Shown piece by piece: positions 1 to 14,200 of a stretch of DNA of 64,000 bases. A model generated the notes under the pieces. The model did not search any database, was not told the origin of the DNA, and was given only the letters and a program-made list of their open reading frames with translations. Positions within the stretch are counted from its first letter, which is position 1, and each line of letters begins with the position of its first letter. Where the stretch lies: assembly GCF_000002235.5 (NCBI RefSeq), contig NW_022145607.1, positions 34,041,529-34,105,528 on the forward strand. The letters run 5' to 3'. The DNA comes from Strongylocentrotus purpuratus. Taxonomy: Eukaryota > Echinodermata > Echinoidea > Camarodonta > Strongylocentrotidae. The position numbers were made by a program, and so were the translations under genes.

Positions 1-595
1 CACAATAAGTAAATTAAAAAAAATTAAAACCTTCTTTTTGCTACACCACGGACGGTGTGCCTTTTTGGGGGGGGAAAAAAATTACCCCTATTTTGGGGGG
101 GAAAAATGGAAAAAAATAATTTCAAGGGGAAAAAAAAATCATGAACAAAATTATTGAAAAAAAAAAGACCCTGGGTATTGGTGTTATATGTGTAATTGGT
201 GACATACAGTCCTCAAGAGAGCGACATGCATTGATTAAATTTTTTCATTTCACCAGCTTGTAAAATCTTACCGGCCAGGAAAGTATAACCATTTGGATTA
301 TCGCAATCGATATTACGTGACGAGCTCTGGACGAATTACATGTCGGTATCTGTCTAAGCTTTTTAATATTACTTTATAGGGGGATTCCCACCCGAATATA
401 GGTGATCCCAAATGTGACTTCTCCAAAGTTATTTCACTGTTAATCTACATGACCAGTATTCGACAATTTAATTACGATTTATTAAGGCTTGTTTTGATTT
501 GGCGCAGCAAACCGCCGCACAAAAGCCGCCGGTCTTTGACATTTCGTGTAAAATTAATGGCAACTGCACGCATATAACAACTAATGATATCTGAA
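1..595. other. 3' flank of CLCA copy A
   Basis: Non-coding, AT-rich flank downstream of the copy A stop codon. It has short poly-G and poly-A runs at 60-180 and no ORF that I can support. From about 430 to 595 it aligns with the 3' flank of copy B (about 27,885-27,930 and 28,470-28,620), so the duplicated unit reaches at least this far; its left end may lie outside the window. Confidence 0.6.
478..483 (-). promoter_or_regulatory. candidate polyadenylation signal of CLCA copy A
   Basis: The minus strand reads AATAAA about 112 nt downstream of the copy A stop codon (596-598), a plausible distance for cleavage and polyadenylation. The same hexamer is kept in the duplicated flank near 27,920, but there it is separated from the copy B stop by later insertions. 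Confidence 0.4.
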
Positions 596-1128
596 CTAGC
601 CTTTACTAGCTAAAGATGGGTGTAAGTAGAATTCTTTGCGAATATTTTGTTCATTCCTGTTATTCACAAATGCTTTAACGATGATTGCCACACCCACTGC
701 ACAACACAACCCGATGATAAGGGCCAGGATGTCTGGCCCAGTTGGTTTGATGGTGGCTACAGACACCGGTATTGGTTCAATGGTTGTGGGTACAGACGCC
801 GGTATTGGTTCGGTAGTGGATGGTACTGATACTGGTATTGGTTCGGCGGTGGTGGGTACAGACGCTGGTATGTAGCGGATCGACAGGGAGGCGATGTTGG
901 ACAAGTCCCCTCCGTTCCCTGCCTCGTCCCAAGCCCGAATTGCGAAATAGTAGACGATTTCTTTCCCCCTCTCAGGGAGTGAAATAGTGACGGTCTCAAT
1001 AACCCCAGCAGGACTGATTAAGGATAGGTTCCCGGAGACGAGTTGATCCTGTGTGACCTCATGACTAGTGTTGAAGTTGCTTCGGACCTCATAATAGTTG
1101 GTAGAATAGCGGAGTTCGTATTTTGAGG
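596..1128 (-). CDS. CLCA copy A exon 12 (terminal: stalk, membrane helix, tail)
   Basis: The acceptor AG lies at 1129-1130 and the exon completes codon 776 (Ala), giving the family-typical ASKYELRYS after the GDDLDKGR of exon 11. It encodes the end of the fibronectin-like region, four 11-residue Pro/Thr/Val stalk repeats, the helix ILALIIGLCCAVGVAIIV (residues 909-926), and a tail ending SLASKG before a TAG at 596-598. Copy B has a different stalk and a different tail. Confidence 0.92.
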
Positions 1129-4100
1129 CTTTGTGGTGGAAAAAATACATGTCCATTATTATTGATGAACTTCAACACTTTTTCTTTACATTTTTTCAGC
1201 ACCATACATTATAGGTATGTGTGATCGTCTGAAAATTCAGTTGCGAGCAAGCGGAGGGAACGAGTAAACGAGATTTGAGAGGTCTAATTGCCACCGATTA
1301 GATCTTATTATTTAGATAACAATTACCAATCCTGATGAGATAGCAAGTAATGTTGTTATGATTACCTCTTCTTTAATATGAAAGACATTAGGTAATAATA
1401 ATGAAGTTATCTTGACTTTGAAAACTCCTTCATTTTTTTAACCTTGATCAAAGGGCAATTGATTAGCTGGATATTCATAATATGAAGTTCAAGGGGCACT
1501 GGGTTTAAACAAATTGAATTTGGAAGGTGCCTCTAATAGCAGTTGAGTAGAATACGTCATGTAGTTTAATAGGGCAACGTTTAGTGTAAAAAGGGGGGCA
1601 CACTTTTCAGATTACGAAGACTTTTCTGGCATTCATTACAAAAGGAAAAGGGCACTCAGCCAAAGCAAAAGGAAATTTTCGGGGAGGGGCACTTATTAGA
1701 GGGGTTATTTGCCCCTTGCTCCCCCCCCCCCCCCCCCCCCCCTCGAGAGTGCCGCCTCTGCCGAATTCCATCTAAAGATCCTAAAAGACATGAAAGATTG
1801 CTTACCCCTTCCTTTGTCCAAGTCGTCTCCTACAGCAGTCCAGCTGAGGGTCACCGTGCTTTTGTCATAGGAGAAAGAGGTATATTCCAGGTCATGGATA
1901 CGGGAAGGTCGTAGAATATCGTCATCGGGGTTGCGAGTGTAGTTTTGGACCTTAAAGACTCCTCCCCATGCTGTACGCATGAAAGATGGCTCCACTTCAG
2001 ATTCTGCAAACCAGTTTCCTGGAGGCATACAGTTGAGAAAAAACTATATATTATATATATATATAAATTATCCCAATTCGATAAGTTAATATATTCCAAT
2101 ATTTTGTATTGGGTGATATATTGGTGATAATAATTTTGTTTTATGTACTCACAGCAGCCTCATTAGTATAAATGCTGCTTTTTCTATAATCCCTGGAAAT
2201 AATATTCGCGCAACATTGCAATGTATCCATTTTACGCCCGGGTAATGATTAACAACAAAGGATGTAGGCACCGAGCAAGGATCTATCCATGGACTTCCTA
2301 TATAGGGGAGTCAAGAGCCCTTATCAATTCAGTGCTTCCATTCGGGATAGGCCTTCCAAGATCCTCTGCTGTGCATACAGTATGCTATGATTTCTTTATT
2401 TACTATAAAGTTTTAAACGATTTCAAATGTGTCCACGAGAGGAATGGATTTCTTTGCCTCTTACCAATTCAAGATTAAATTTTCTTTTAATCCATAGACC
2501 TAAAGTATACAAACTTTGTGAAAGTGAAAGGAAATCTCACCCTAAATAATAAGTGTAGGTATTCTGAAAGATAAGATGTATGCCTGCCCTTTGATGTATA
2601 ATATTTCTCACGGAAATCTACAAGTTATGTATAAAGATGTACATAGATGTGAATAGAGGAGGCTAGTTGGCTCAGTCGGTAAAGCGGCTGCCTGTTTATA
2701 GACCAAAGATCCTTGGTTTGAATCCCACCTAGGCGGATGACTGAAGCCTGCGTTGTGTGTTAACGTGTTCCTCCCCTTGTTCCATAAACGCAGGCTATAT
2801 TAAAAGGCAACCTAACACTTAAGAATTAGTGTAGTTATTCTAGAAGAAAGAATGAATTCCTGCTTTTTTATGTACAATACGAACGTGTACAAGAGATATA
2901 TAAACGAAGATTTCTTGACATGATGTAATGCCTTTTAACATAATATGGCGCAGCCATTTTCTTGGAAATGTGACGTACAAGGCGAAGTTGTACATGTATC
3001 ATGCACCAAGCTTTAATTGGAAAGACTTTTTCAATAACAAAACCTTTACTTTTCAATGAAAGAAAATCATAGCCGAGAAGTTAAAAATTATATTTGGTAA
3101 TAAATATATAATAGGGTAACAATTGTAACTTATATAATTAAAAATACTAAATTATAGCGGTTGAAAAATCTATTTCATTTATGCGGAATAATCTTCAACC
3201 AAGAACAGCACCAACTTATTTATGCAATTTGCGTTCTGGCGATTGGAATACAAAGGATAATAGCAGGTGAATGAAATGCTTCAACACCAAAAACACCTGG
3301 GAAGGAAGCATCCATACATTTTAATACATTTATTTTATTAATGACTTCGCATAGTCCGTTACGTTATCAAGAAAATGGCGATGTCCATGTCGTGCTGAGA
3401 AACTGTACATTATTCTTGCTGTATGCCTCTCTCGTACACATTGTTGGAGGAATCCTGTACATTAATGGATAGGAATGAAAGAAATCTCTGAGAATATTAA
3501 AGTAAAGTTTTTTCTTGGGGTCAGGTTTCCTTTAAACTAGATCATTTTACAAACCTGTCCGATCTTCTGCGAGATCATGGCCAATGACATTGACCTTGAC
3601 GTTATATGTGCCATCAGACGTAAAGCTTATGAAGAACCCTGAATATGTTCCGTCATCTTTGAGTAAGTCAGACCCTGATGGATGCAGAGAGAAGAGAGTA
3701 TGGCGATCAAGAGTTCTCCTTTATTAGTTTTTCATTGGGAAAACAAAATCAAAATCGAATTAAACATTTTCTTTCACATGTTTGAATTGTTGCAATTTCC
3801 CTGATTCGGAAAGCAGACTGGGGGGGGGGGGTTATGCACTAAATAACTGAGAACGATATCGTTCCTGAAATCAATTTTTGGGATTGATTTCAATCCCAGA
3901 TTAAAATCTATTCTTCCTGACTGGTTAAATAAATCGTTTTTAGACTGGGATCAATCCCAGCGTGAATAATCATGCGCGCATATGAATATTCATGTACGCG
4001 ATCAATCCAACCAATCAACTAAAATTTTGGTCACTGGGCATTATTACGCTATCAATCGGCCGACATATTTAGCTGCTAAATTTGGCAATGACGAATATCG

Positions 4101-7100
4101 TCATTGCCTTGTTTTCGTTCACATTCTGCTCCATTAATATTCTTCTTCTCCTTGTTCTCCGTGTTTTCCGTGTTGTTTTCGTCAGGAAATCACATTCGTT
4201 TTGCACGTAGTGCTTGTTATCCCTAGTTATGCCCTTTGCTTTCCGTTTCCTTTCAAATTTCATAGGCAAAGTCTTTAGCAACTCCTCAAGGTCACTACAT
4301 TCTTTGATTCTCGAAATCACTCATGCATACCCGTCCAGGCGCCATTTTATCCGTTTCTGGTCCGTTTTAAGGCCTTTCTTTCTTCCTTCCTATCTCCTCT
4401 ATGATCCTAGATCCTACAGAGTTCTAACATATTCCTCTCAACAGTTCTCAAAATGTTCTTTTATCTGCGACGTATAACAAAATTCCATCACCGCAGTTGC
4501 AAATTCCGAAACCGACTCCGTGAAAAATCTCTAATATATGTTAAACATAGAACCCTAAAAATATAAAATTGCCATAACTTTTTAATACCATTTCCGTTTC
4601 GTCTCGATTTTACCTGAATACTGAATACTACTGGAAAGAAATTCATTTATTTGGTGTTCATTACGCATGCCATATTTGGTACAGGACTTACTGAAAGATA
4701 TTATAGGGTTGGAGCCCCCAATAACATATTCATATTTGTGTGATTTGGGGGCGGGGCCTCTTACTGGAGGCTTCTTCTTGCCTCATTGATAGATTTTGAT
4801 AGACTCTATTTTGTATAAAAAGAGAATGGTCGGCCTTTCAAGAACCTGGAAAGGCTAAGAGTCAATGGTCAACTTCTAAAAGGGATGCTTGGCTAGATAA
4901 GCAAATGTCTCTGTGGCAACATCGTACACTTTTCAAGCATGCTAGACTGACTTCTTTCCTGTGCCGAATATGAGTGTAATAGTGGAAGTGTTTGTGACAT
5001 TGGCTCTCCCAAACTCCCACAGATGGCATTGATGTGGAAGTATATGTACTTCTTCCCCATACCTTATGCCACCAAGATGTCAGTTAATGGTTGAGTCTTG
5101 AGGAGATCATAGAATTTGCCGACACGAATGACTACAACATCAATACACTGCCAGTTCCTATCTTTTCACAGGTAGACTCTGACTTTCTAACTGTCTGGAA
5201 TGTAAGGGTCCCACACAAGATCTAATCTCTTGGTAGTCTGCAGTTGCTTCTCGAGGTAAGGAATGAAGACTTCGTTTCGAAGACTTTACATCAATATGGT
5301 AATGGTGGCCCTGGTTGGGCAGGCTGCTCAAGGCAATGCAGCAGGTCAGACTTTATACCTAGTAACTAGTAAATGAAGATCAGAACCGAAGTCCGAGAGG
5401 GAAGAGCGATGTAGAATTGGCCAAATAGTGCTACATTTTTGTGAAGCACTTCAATTAATCTTATTGTCTTTCTTCTGAACTATCCTGCAGTGGGAATGAG
5501 CCAGTGAATTTCTCTTGATTGGATCATGGATTAAGCGGGTGCGCTCATAAAGCACAGTCTTGAAAAACTCTTGGTACTGTTTCCTTCTAGTCTCCTCCAG
5601 AGTGTGGACTGTGGTAATAACGGCTCTGTCTGTGCATTTGCAACTGTCAAACGTTACCAGATCATTAAACTTATTCGAAAATTGCCTACCCGTTTGCCTC
5701 ATGCTTGTAGAAAGGGCATTGATTGTTTCTGGAACGACTTCTGTGATGAGAGACCTTGCTCATGGTGATGGAAGTTTTTAGGATTCTCCATATCATCTTC
5801 CGCGAAGTATTCTTCCTCAAACTCTTTCAGCATTCTAGTTATTTCTGGTCCAGAGAGCATCCATCGTCTAAAAACAGCAGGGTGTTCCAGGAGTCCAATA
5901 CACCATCTGCACCTTTCACAATCTTGTTCTCTTGCTCATGGGCCTGGTCAAAAGGGGTTGAAGAAAGCTTGTTTGATGTTTTGGAAAGAACACAGTGTGA
6001 GTGTTGATCAAACTCCTTCTTGACAGTGGCTGGTAAAGACTTCATATCTCGAATGTGGACAGGCGTTCACCTGAAATAGTGCACATGTTCCATGGCGGAG
6101 GACATTCACATACAGTGGGAAATTTTTCTCTCTGTGAGCTCTGATCAAGATGAGTATGAGGGCTTCATATTTCATGATCTGGTCCGAGGACGTGAAAGTA
6201 GGGCCCTTCTTCAGCATGTGATCTCTCCATTCTGTGGCTGATCGTTCATTCTTGGGGCCTGTACTTGGCATGAAAACCTCCTGCTGCAAATTGTTGAATT
6301 ACAGGCGAGGGGTCATGAGGGGGTTATGCTTTTGATTGGTTGGACACTAAATTTCGCAAAGAGTGTGTTAGGAGGAGGGATTTTATAACTGTATAAACCA
6401 ACCCTTCCGCAAGCATCATGAATAAATTTTTCTTTTCTTAAATCAATGTCAAATAGAAAAGGGAGTGATTCACACTCCAATGTTTAACATGTAATAATAC
6501 AGTGGCATTGCCTTGTAGATCAGTTTGCCTGGCTACACCCCACTTACCTTAATTTACTGTATGATAACCGTGTTCTGTTTTTTTTTTTGGGGGGGATAGG
6601 ATTATTTACTGGCAATTCACAATATTGTACCCCAGAGTATGCAAAGTATTCAGGTAAAACAATTCAACGTGAATGTGTGGGGGCTCCGGTACAACGCCCC
6701 TGCTCCCTTCACACTTATATGAATGTTTTTATTTTTCAGGTACTACTTTCTTAATATCGTTCAGTAGGTCCTAAGAGAGCCATGTACCAAAACAGGCGGT
6801 CGTATAACCACAAACCAATGTGATCTTACAATATATATAACATGGGGGCTCTGGCACGACGTCCTGCCCCCTTCACATATATGAATATTATGTCGCGGGA
6901 TCCTACACTCAAATCGCTCAGAAGGTCATAAGGAAGCTCTGTACCAAAAATTGCATTATGACAACATGTCAACGTAATTTTACTTTATTTCTTATTTGAA
7001 GGCTCTGGGAGAACGCCCCTGCCCCCAAATTGCACCTTTATAAATATTTTGTAGGGGCTTCCAACCCTCACAATGTTCAGAAGTCCTAAGGAAGCCCTGT

Positions 7101-8223
7101 ACCAAAAATTGCTTTCGTACAACTTCAAATTAATGTTATGTTACCTTATTTCTTATTTTGGGGCTCCGGGACGACGCCCCCGCCCACCACACCCTTTTCT
7201 GAAATTTTTGCCGGGGGCTCCTACCTTAATATCGTTCAGTAGGTCCTAAGGAAGTCCTGTACCAAAAATGGCGCTTGTATCCGGTCTGTAACGATAGTCG
7301 ATAAATTTGACGCTAAGCCACCTGACTACAAGAGCAGATGCCTCGAGTGCATGACGGACACACACCGCGTTCGTCGCGTCAAATCGATAGCTTGCATTTG
7401 GCTCACCTGACCCATTGTCGAGCAATGTCATCGAGGTCGTACTTGTATCCGAAAACGAAATGATAGCTGTGACGTCAGCACCGAGAACAGGCAGATAATC
7501 TCGTTGAACCTGAGCATATATGGCTAGTGCTGGAGTCTCTGTAAAATTCACCTCCTTACAATTACAGATTACAGAGGAAAACGAACAAGAAAATATGGTT
7601 CATAGCAAACATGGTAAATAATTTTTAGTCAATAATTAGTCAATATGTTGCATCTTCAATAACCGCTTATGCTATGAATAGAAAGCAAATCATCAGTGTA
7701 TTGGAAAGAGACATGTGAATACTAGGTAAATATATTTAAAAACATAAGAGCAATTGTTTTGTCTACCTGTAAGTCAAATTGACCCCACATTATATTACTG
7801 TACATCATAATGTTTTATTACTGATATTATACGTTTGTGGGTGAAATCACATGAAATCAAAGGTTTATTTCGTCTTCATGAGCTATGGAACATCTTAGCC
7901 TCTAGTTTAAAAGGGCACGGGTTAGCCCCGCTCCCGATGATATGTATGATATATAGAACAACAGATAACAGTATAGTATTTATTAAACCATCAAAACATA
8001 TAAATATAGGAAATAAAGCGACAGTATTCTTACACAAGATCCTAATAACACAGTAACTGTGACTGGCGAGTTTTCTTGCGTGGTTGGCTTAGATGTTACT
8101 GAAACACTAGCAGTGTCCATTAAGTCAAATTGCCTTTGGCCTATGATAGTTACATTCCACAAACCAGCCTTTTGGAGAGAAAAAAAATGATTATAATAAT
8201 AATGGTAATGATAATAATAATAC

Positions 8224-8265
<42 letters not shown>

Positions 8266-11200
8266 TAACAATATTGATAATAACAATAATAATAATAATA
8301 ATTATGATGATAAGAATAGTAATAATCATATTAATAACACTAAAAACAAATTGGCCTAGGATCAATTGACAAGTAGCACCCTCCTAGCTGGCCCAATACC
8401 ACCCACGGGCGTCCTAGACTGGTCACCCCGTATCAAGCACAATGAGAAGCGAAACACATGTTCATAATTGCAAGTGACTACAACATCATCTTCTCTCACG
8501 ATGAAGACCGTTTGTGTGCCTTTCCGCGGTGCCCTTTGCTTTGCTGAACACGGCGGATCTAGAGGAAAACACCACGTACAAAAGTCCCAACAGTTTCAAC
8601 ATTTCTCTATTGAATTAGAACATCTCTTTAGATCGTTCATTGATATTGTAAAAAAAATATAAAAAAGTGATATTGAGGGAATGTTTTGTAAGATGTAAGC
8701 ATCCATTCAAAAATTCACAGTTTTAGGATTGAAATTACATGACCCCACATTCCTTCAATACTGGCATGTTGTGAGCAGCAAGGTTAACGAAAAGAAAGGC
8801 TGATGGTGGACGTCGGAGGGCCTAGGCTCAGCATTAGGTTGAGTTGAGAAGCTTGTCACAACGTACCGTGTCCGAGCTGGTCCTTGGGCGTCCTATATAA
8901 ACGGGAGGTTTAGTTCGTACCAAGTGGACGAGAAGATAACGACTAGCAAAAATAGTTGACAAAATTGACTAAATCCAAAATTTGTAATGGCTTGAAACTT
9001 TGGGATAACAGTTTCCTACACATTTTTGGAAATATATGTAGACAATCTAACTTCATTTATGGGTTTCCACAATCGTTGAAGAGATACCATTGATCTTTAC
9101 AATGTATGTATCAAGAATGGTAAAGGTACTGTTTCCTCAAACAAAAAAATATGTTACGAAAGTTTCACCTGCGCCAGAGGTAAGTTGATCGACACAATCC
9201 TATTCATCGTATCATTGTAATAGCGAGAATCGACTTGAGTACGGTCTTGTCCAGTAACTACGACTGATATCGATTGATTCTTCGTCCAGATCACCGTGAT
9301 CACCGTTTCTTTGCCCAGTGCGGCGTCGATGACCACCGGAATAGTTTTGAAGCCGTTGGGTTCGATAATGATCTCGGAACTGTAGATCTGAATGAAATTT
9401 ACAAAACAAGATTGAATCATTTGAATTCTTTAAATGATGAGTTAGGGAAGTGTGTGTCATGATCTATCAACACTGTGCTTTTTATAGGAAACCATCAATG
9501 AATAATACGTATGAAGAATTCGTTAATTGTCAACGGAAACTATTTCAAGGTTCGCAGTTATTTGGAATAAATCTAAACGGAATTTGCATGCAGGAAACAA
9601 ATGAAATGCATTTGTGTCGTCTGCAAGATATCTGACATTTGACGAATTCTGTATAAGTTATGCATGTAGAGAAAAGAGAAAGAATAAGACCTATTACGTT
9701 CCCCTGTAGAATTCTAATCACGCCCATTTGTTCGCTATCTGTCATTCAAAAGAGCACGCTGGTTTTATGAATCTGAGAAACTATTACCTTTTTTACCTTG
9801 AACGTACTGACTGGCATACATAGGGTGACTTTTCGAACTAAATAGACGACAAACCTGTATAGGAACCGTCTTCATGCCAACCTCATGTCTTTCCGATATA
9901 CTATGGAACGCCTGAATTAGACAGGTCCCAATTCCAATATCCGAACAGATGCTTGATATGCCAGAAGTGCTTTTTGAAAGATCTTCCATTGCCTGGTAGT
10001 TTGAATTGCTAATAGTGATAGTGTCAATTATGACTCCTGATTTCGTAATGTTGTCATACGGGATTTTGTCGTGATACTCTCCACCATCACTGACGAGTAA
10101 GATGTATCCACCTTGTGAGTATGACCCCAGTACCTAAAAAGACAAATTGAGATACCAGATCCTCTATTTGCTTAGTTGCTTGTAGTAATAGTATCAATGA
10201 CGAGTTCTGAATTATCAATTTCGTCGCACATATGTCTCTGATGAACCTCTATTTATCATTGTAAGATTTACTATGGAATAATCAATGATATTAAATAATT
10301 TAGCTGTATATTTTGTAAAATAGAATCTGATATTACCTCTATAACCACCATATATACTGTGGCTTACTCATATATTATTTCATTCATTATTTATGTTTAT
10401 CATATGTGTATGTTTATCACTGTCCCGTAATATTTCATTTATATATTTGTATTGTAATTCTCTGTAATCAGTGGAAACCAAATTTCCTGAAAAGGACAAT
10501 AAATTAAAAACCTTATACCTTATTCTCATCGCCGTCGACGAGAACCAAGAGGTACCTCGCAAATAGGAACTCATTACCTAGAAATATCAAAGTATGTTCT
10601 TAAGACTAGGCATGGCATAGACAATTTTTTTAAAGCTCAAAGCAAGTGAATGAGAAAAAGAATTAAAATACGGCCTTTCAATGACTTTATTGACTATTCG
10701 AATTTCCACCTGCTTGCTTTCTCTTAAAGAACCGTAGGATAAATTATTACATATATTTCTTGACTACAAATAGTAAGTAAATGATATAATTCGTGGCTTT
10801 TATGTATCTTTTTAATTGGTCAGGTTATGCACGCTGCACACGAGCCGTCATTTGCGTTGCGTTATTACTTGCGCTAACAAAGCGCGTGAAGGCAATGAGC
10901 CCCTTGCGATGTACTCATTGTTTATTTTCCATTCACTTTTCGTTCGATGTTACCCTGAAATGGCGCATCAGATACCGCGTCAATCACTGTCGCAGTCCTG
11001 CGTCAGGCAAATGACGCCTCGTGTGCAGCGGGTATAGCATTAGCTAGACCTTGGCGATCGTACCTCAATGCCTGACAATATCCCGAAATCGACACGCGAT
11101 CTGTGCCCCGGTGCTGATGGTAAAGCATTGACGAGTCTTTTACGCGAAGCGGTATCGGTAATATCTGTAAGATTTGCTCTGATTTGCGATTCGGTTTCGT

Positions 11201-14200
11201 AGACTACGATTCCGAGCTTGCTGTCTGTGGGAATTACACTCATGATGTAATCAGCAGATGCCGCAACCATTCGGTTAAATTTGTTGCCCTAAAAACGGAA
11301 CCATGTGGTAACAAAATGGTAAAATAATTTGTCTTTAGATACTCATTGTTTTAGCGTACATGTAAGCCCTATCAATTTAAATTGTCCACTTTCATTGACG
11401 CAATAACGATGTAAATTTTTTAAGCTACGATAAAGATATTGACACTGGAGAAAAGTTAAATAATATGTGTTTCACAGAAAATCATTCAGTCATAAAACTT
11501 ATTAAAATGCAGTTAGACTTTTTTTTTTTAACAATGTTGACTAAAATCAAACCCTTGACATAACTCAATGGTAGACATGTGAGGTAGAATCAACAGGCAC
11601 GTGTACTTACAAAACCAAATGTGACTGAAGAGAATAAGATATCCCCCTTATCCCAATTGTGTTCTCATTCCCATTATAAGTTTACCAATTTTCGCTTGTC
11701 AGAAATAAAAGACCCCCCCCCCCCCCATTAGAGACACATTTACATTAAATAATCAATTAATGAAAAGGAAAAAATTTCTGCACCAGTGGTAGCTCAAGGC
11801 CCCTAGGGAGAGAGAGAAAGAGAGAACACAGACTTACACGCATACTCTCACTGATGTCGAGGACAAGTACTACACTTCTGACTGGCGAGAGCTGGAGGAT
11901 CTCAAATACAGGAGCGGTACTAAAGACCGGTGGGACATCCGCCTGGAAGTCTGTTGGCCGTTCCCTCATGACCTTCCATGCACTGTCTCCACCGCATAAT
12001 CTGTTCATAAGGTTTGGCGCTAGGGGGTTGTGTTGGATATCTTTGTCTGATTCACCGTCAACACAGAACTCCTTTATCTGTAATACGAGTAACAGTTGGC
12101 ATTAGAGAGTGGGAAATGTGGATCTGAATGATGCCCATGTCAATGACTTTAAAACACATTTCTTGCCAAGAAAGGTGAAAGAACCCATCTCGGTCAAATG
12201 GAAAAACTGTTATCTATCTTTGCTCAGGTGATCTCGGCGCAGCGGGATGCAAGGGACTGTGTGAAAGAACTTACTTGTTTTGTGAGAGTCCACAGGAGTG
12301 GATGAAAGTTTTGCCTACTGAATTTACAGTTGGTAGAAGCTAAAAATACGATTTTTGTATTTTCCCTTAAAACCAATGTAGGTTTTCTGTATTAATTTGA
12401 AATGTTTTCTTTGAAGTCTTTTAGGTATTTAAAATGAAATATACCCAATAAACAAAATCACGTGAAAATCACGTCAATATCAAGGTATCGACTTGAGGAG
12501 TGTTACGTTCTTCAAACACCGGACATTTACGTAAATGTGTTAATACGTTTATTGCACTAGGTCACTTAAAACACACGTACACTAAATCACGCAATTGTCA
12601 CTGCAATATCACCATTATAATAACGTGATTATCCCTACCTTGGAGACCATGGTTTGGAAACCTAATACTCCCGTGTTTTTTGGTTATGAAATTACATCTT
12701 CATAAACGAAATTATCGCGTCACAGAAACACGTGAAGCGTTAGTGATAGTTTTAGTCAAAATATCTGCGTGAAATTCACGTGAATATTACGTCGAAGAGG
12801 AAATATATTACTGTAACCCGCGTTCAACCCAATAATTACGCAAATGTTACACAATAAATAAACCAAAATAATGACGTTCTCATCCCGTTTCTGAACATCG
12901 TCTTTTGGATCTTCCATCATTACGTCCAGGCGCGCCGGAAGCAGTTTGGGATTAGAGGGGGTGGGGGGGGGGGGAGGGGGTGGTTGCAAACATCCCAGAG
13001 GAGAAAGCTAGTTGCAACTGGTCCAGTTGATGAACCAGTTAATGCCAACTGGTAACCCCGGAAATTGAAATGGGCTAAATGATCCAGTTGATCCAGACCA
13101 GTTAGAATTCAACTGGTCTAGCTGAGCCATTAGAACCATTTGGTAAAACTTCCAAACAGTTGAACGGCAACAACACTTCAATACTGGTATCGTCTGTATT
13201 TCCAATGTAAAGGCATTGGTAATAAGTAGACTTACATAATTTAATTAATCGAAATTTTTTCATATACTTGTATTTTATTGAAATTATTTTAGTTCTAGTT
13301 AATGTTTTCCTTATTCATGTTTAATTAAATGTAATTTATACGAAGTAGCGAAATGTCCTAATAACTGGTAATTTATATTTGTAGTATTTTCGAAATGAAT
13401 TGCATATAACTAAATCATCAGTAATAAAGAAATATGCTGTAAATTCAGAGAAAACTGTTTAAAAAACATAGATCTGCACGCACCCCATATTCAATATGCA
13501 AATTAATTTGTGTCAGCTGGTTCAACTGGAAACATGCCAACAGTCAGCCAGCAGTCATCAACTGGTGCAACTGGAAATATGCACACAGACCGGTTATCAA
13601 CTGGTGCAATGAAAAGATGCCAACAGTCAGTTATCAACTGGTGAAAATAGAAATATGCCAACAGACACGGGATTATCACCACGGAACTTAAATGGTAACT
13701 GTGAAACCATCAAGACACCCAAGAATAACTCATTTTTCACACCTGGAAATCACGGAATACCCAGCTTAGATTAATAATCCGTTTGAGTCACGAGATCATC
13801 ACCGCGGAACTGCTGGTAACTTTGACTACCATTTACATAGGTGTTTTAAGACACCTAATAATTACTAATTTTTCACACCTAAATATCACGAATTCACAGC
13901 TTAGATTAGTAATCAGTTTTAGCTACGTGATCATCACCAATAAAGTTATGGTAACTTTGAAACCATTTAAAAAGGTGTTTTAAGACACCTAATAATTACT
14001 AATTGTTCACACCTAAAAGTCACTTATGCCCAGCTTAGATTAATAATCCGTTTTAGTCACGAGATCATTACCGCGGAACTGCTGGCAACTTTGACTACCA
14101 TTTAAATAGGTGTTTTAAGACACCTAGTAATTACTAATTTTTCACACCTAAATATCACCGATTCACAGCTGAGATTAGTAATCAGTTTTAGCTACGTGAT

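Noticed and set aside
2655-2735. Possible tRNA gene
   Set aside because: A and B boxes are present, but no sound cloverleaf or anticodon arm folds, and the unit continues into a SINE-like tail.
8130-8369. Isoleucine-rich reading frames on both strands
   Set aside because: Translations of the AAT microsatellite beside exon 8.
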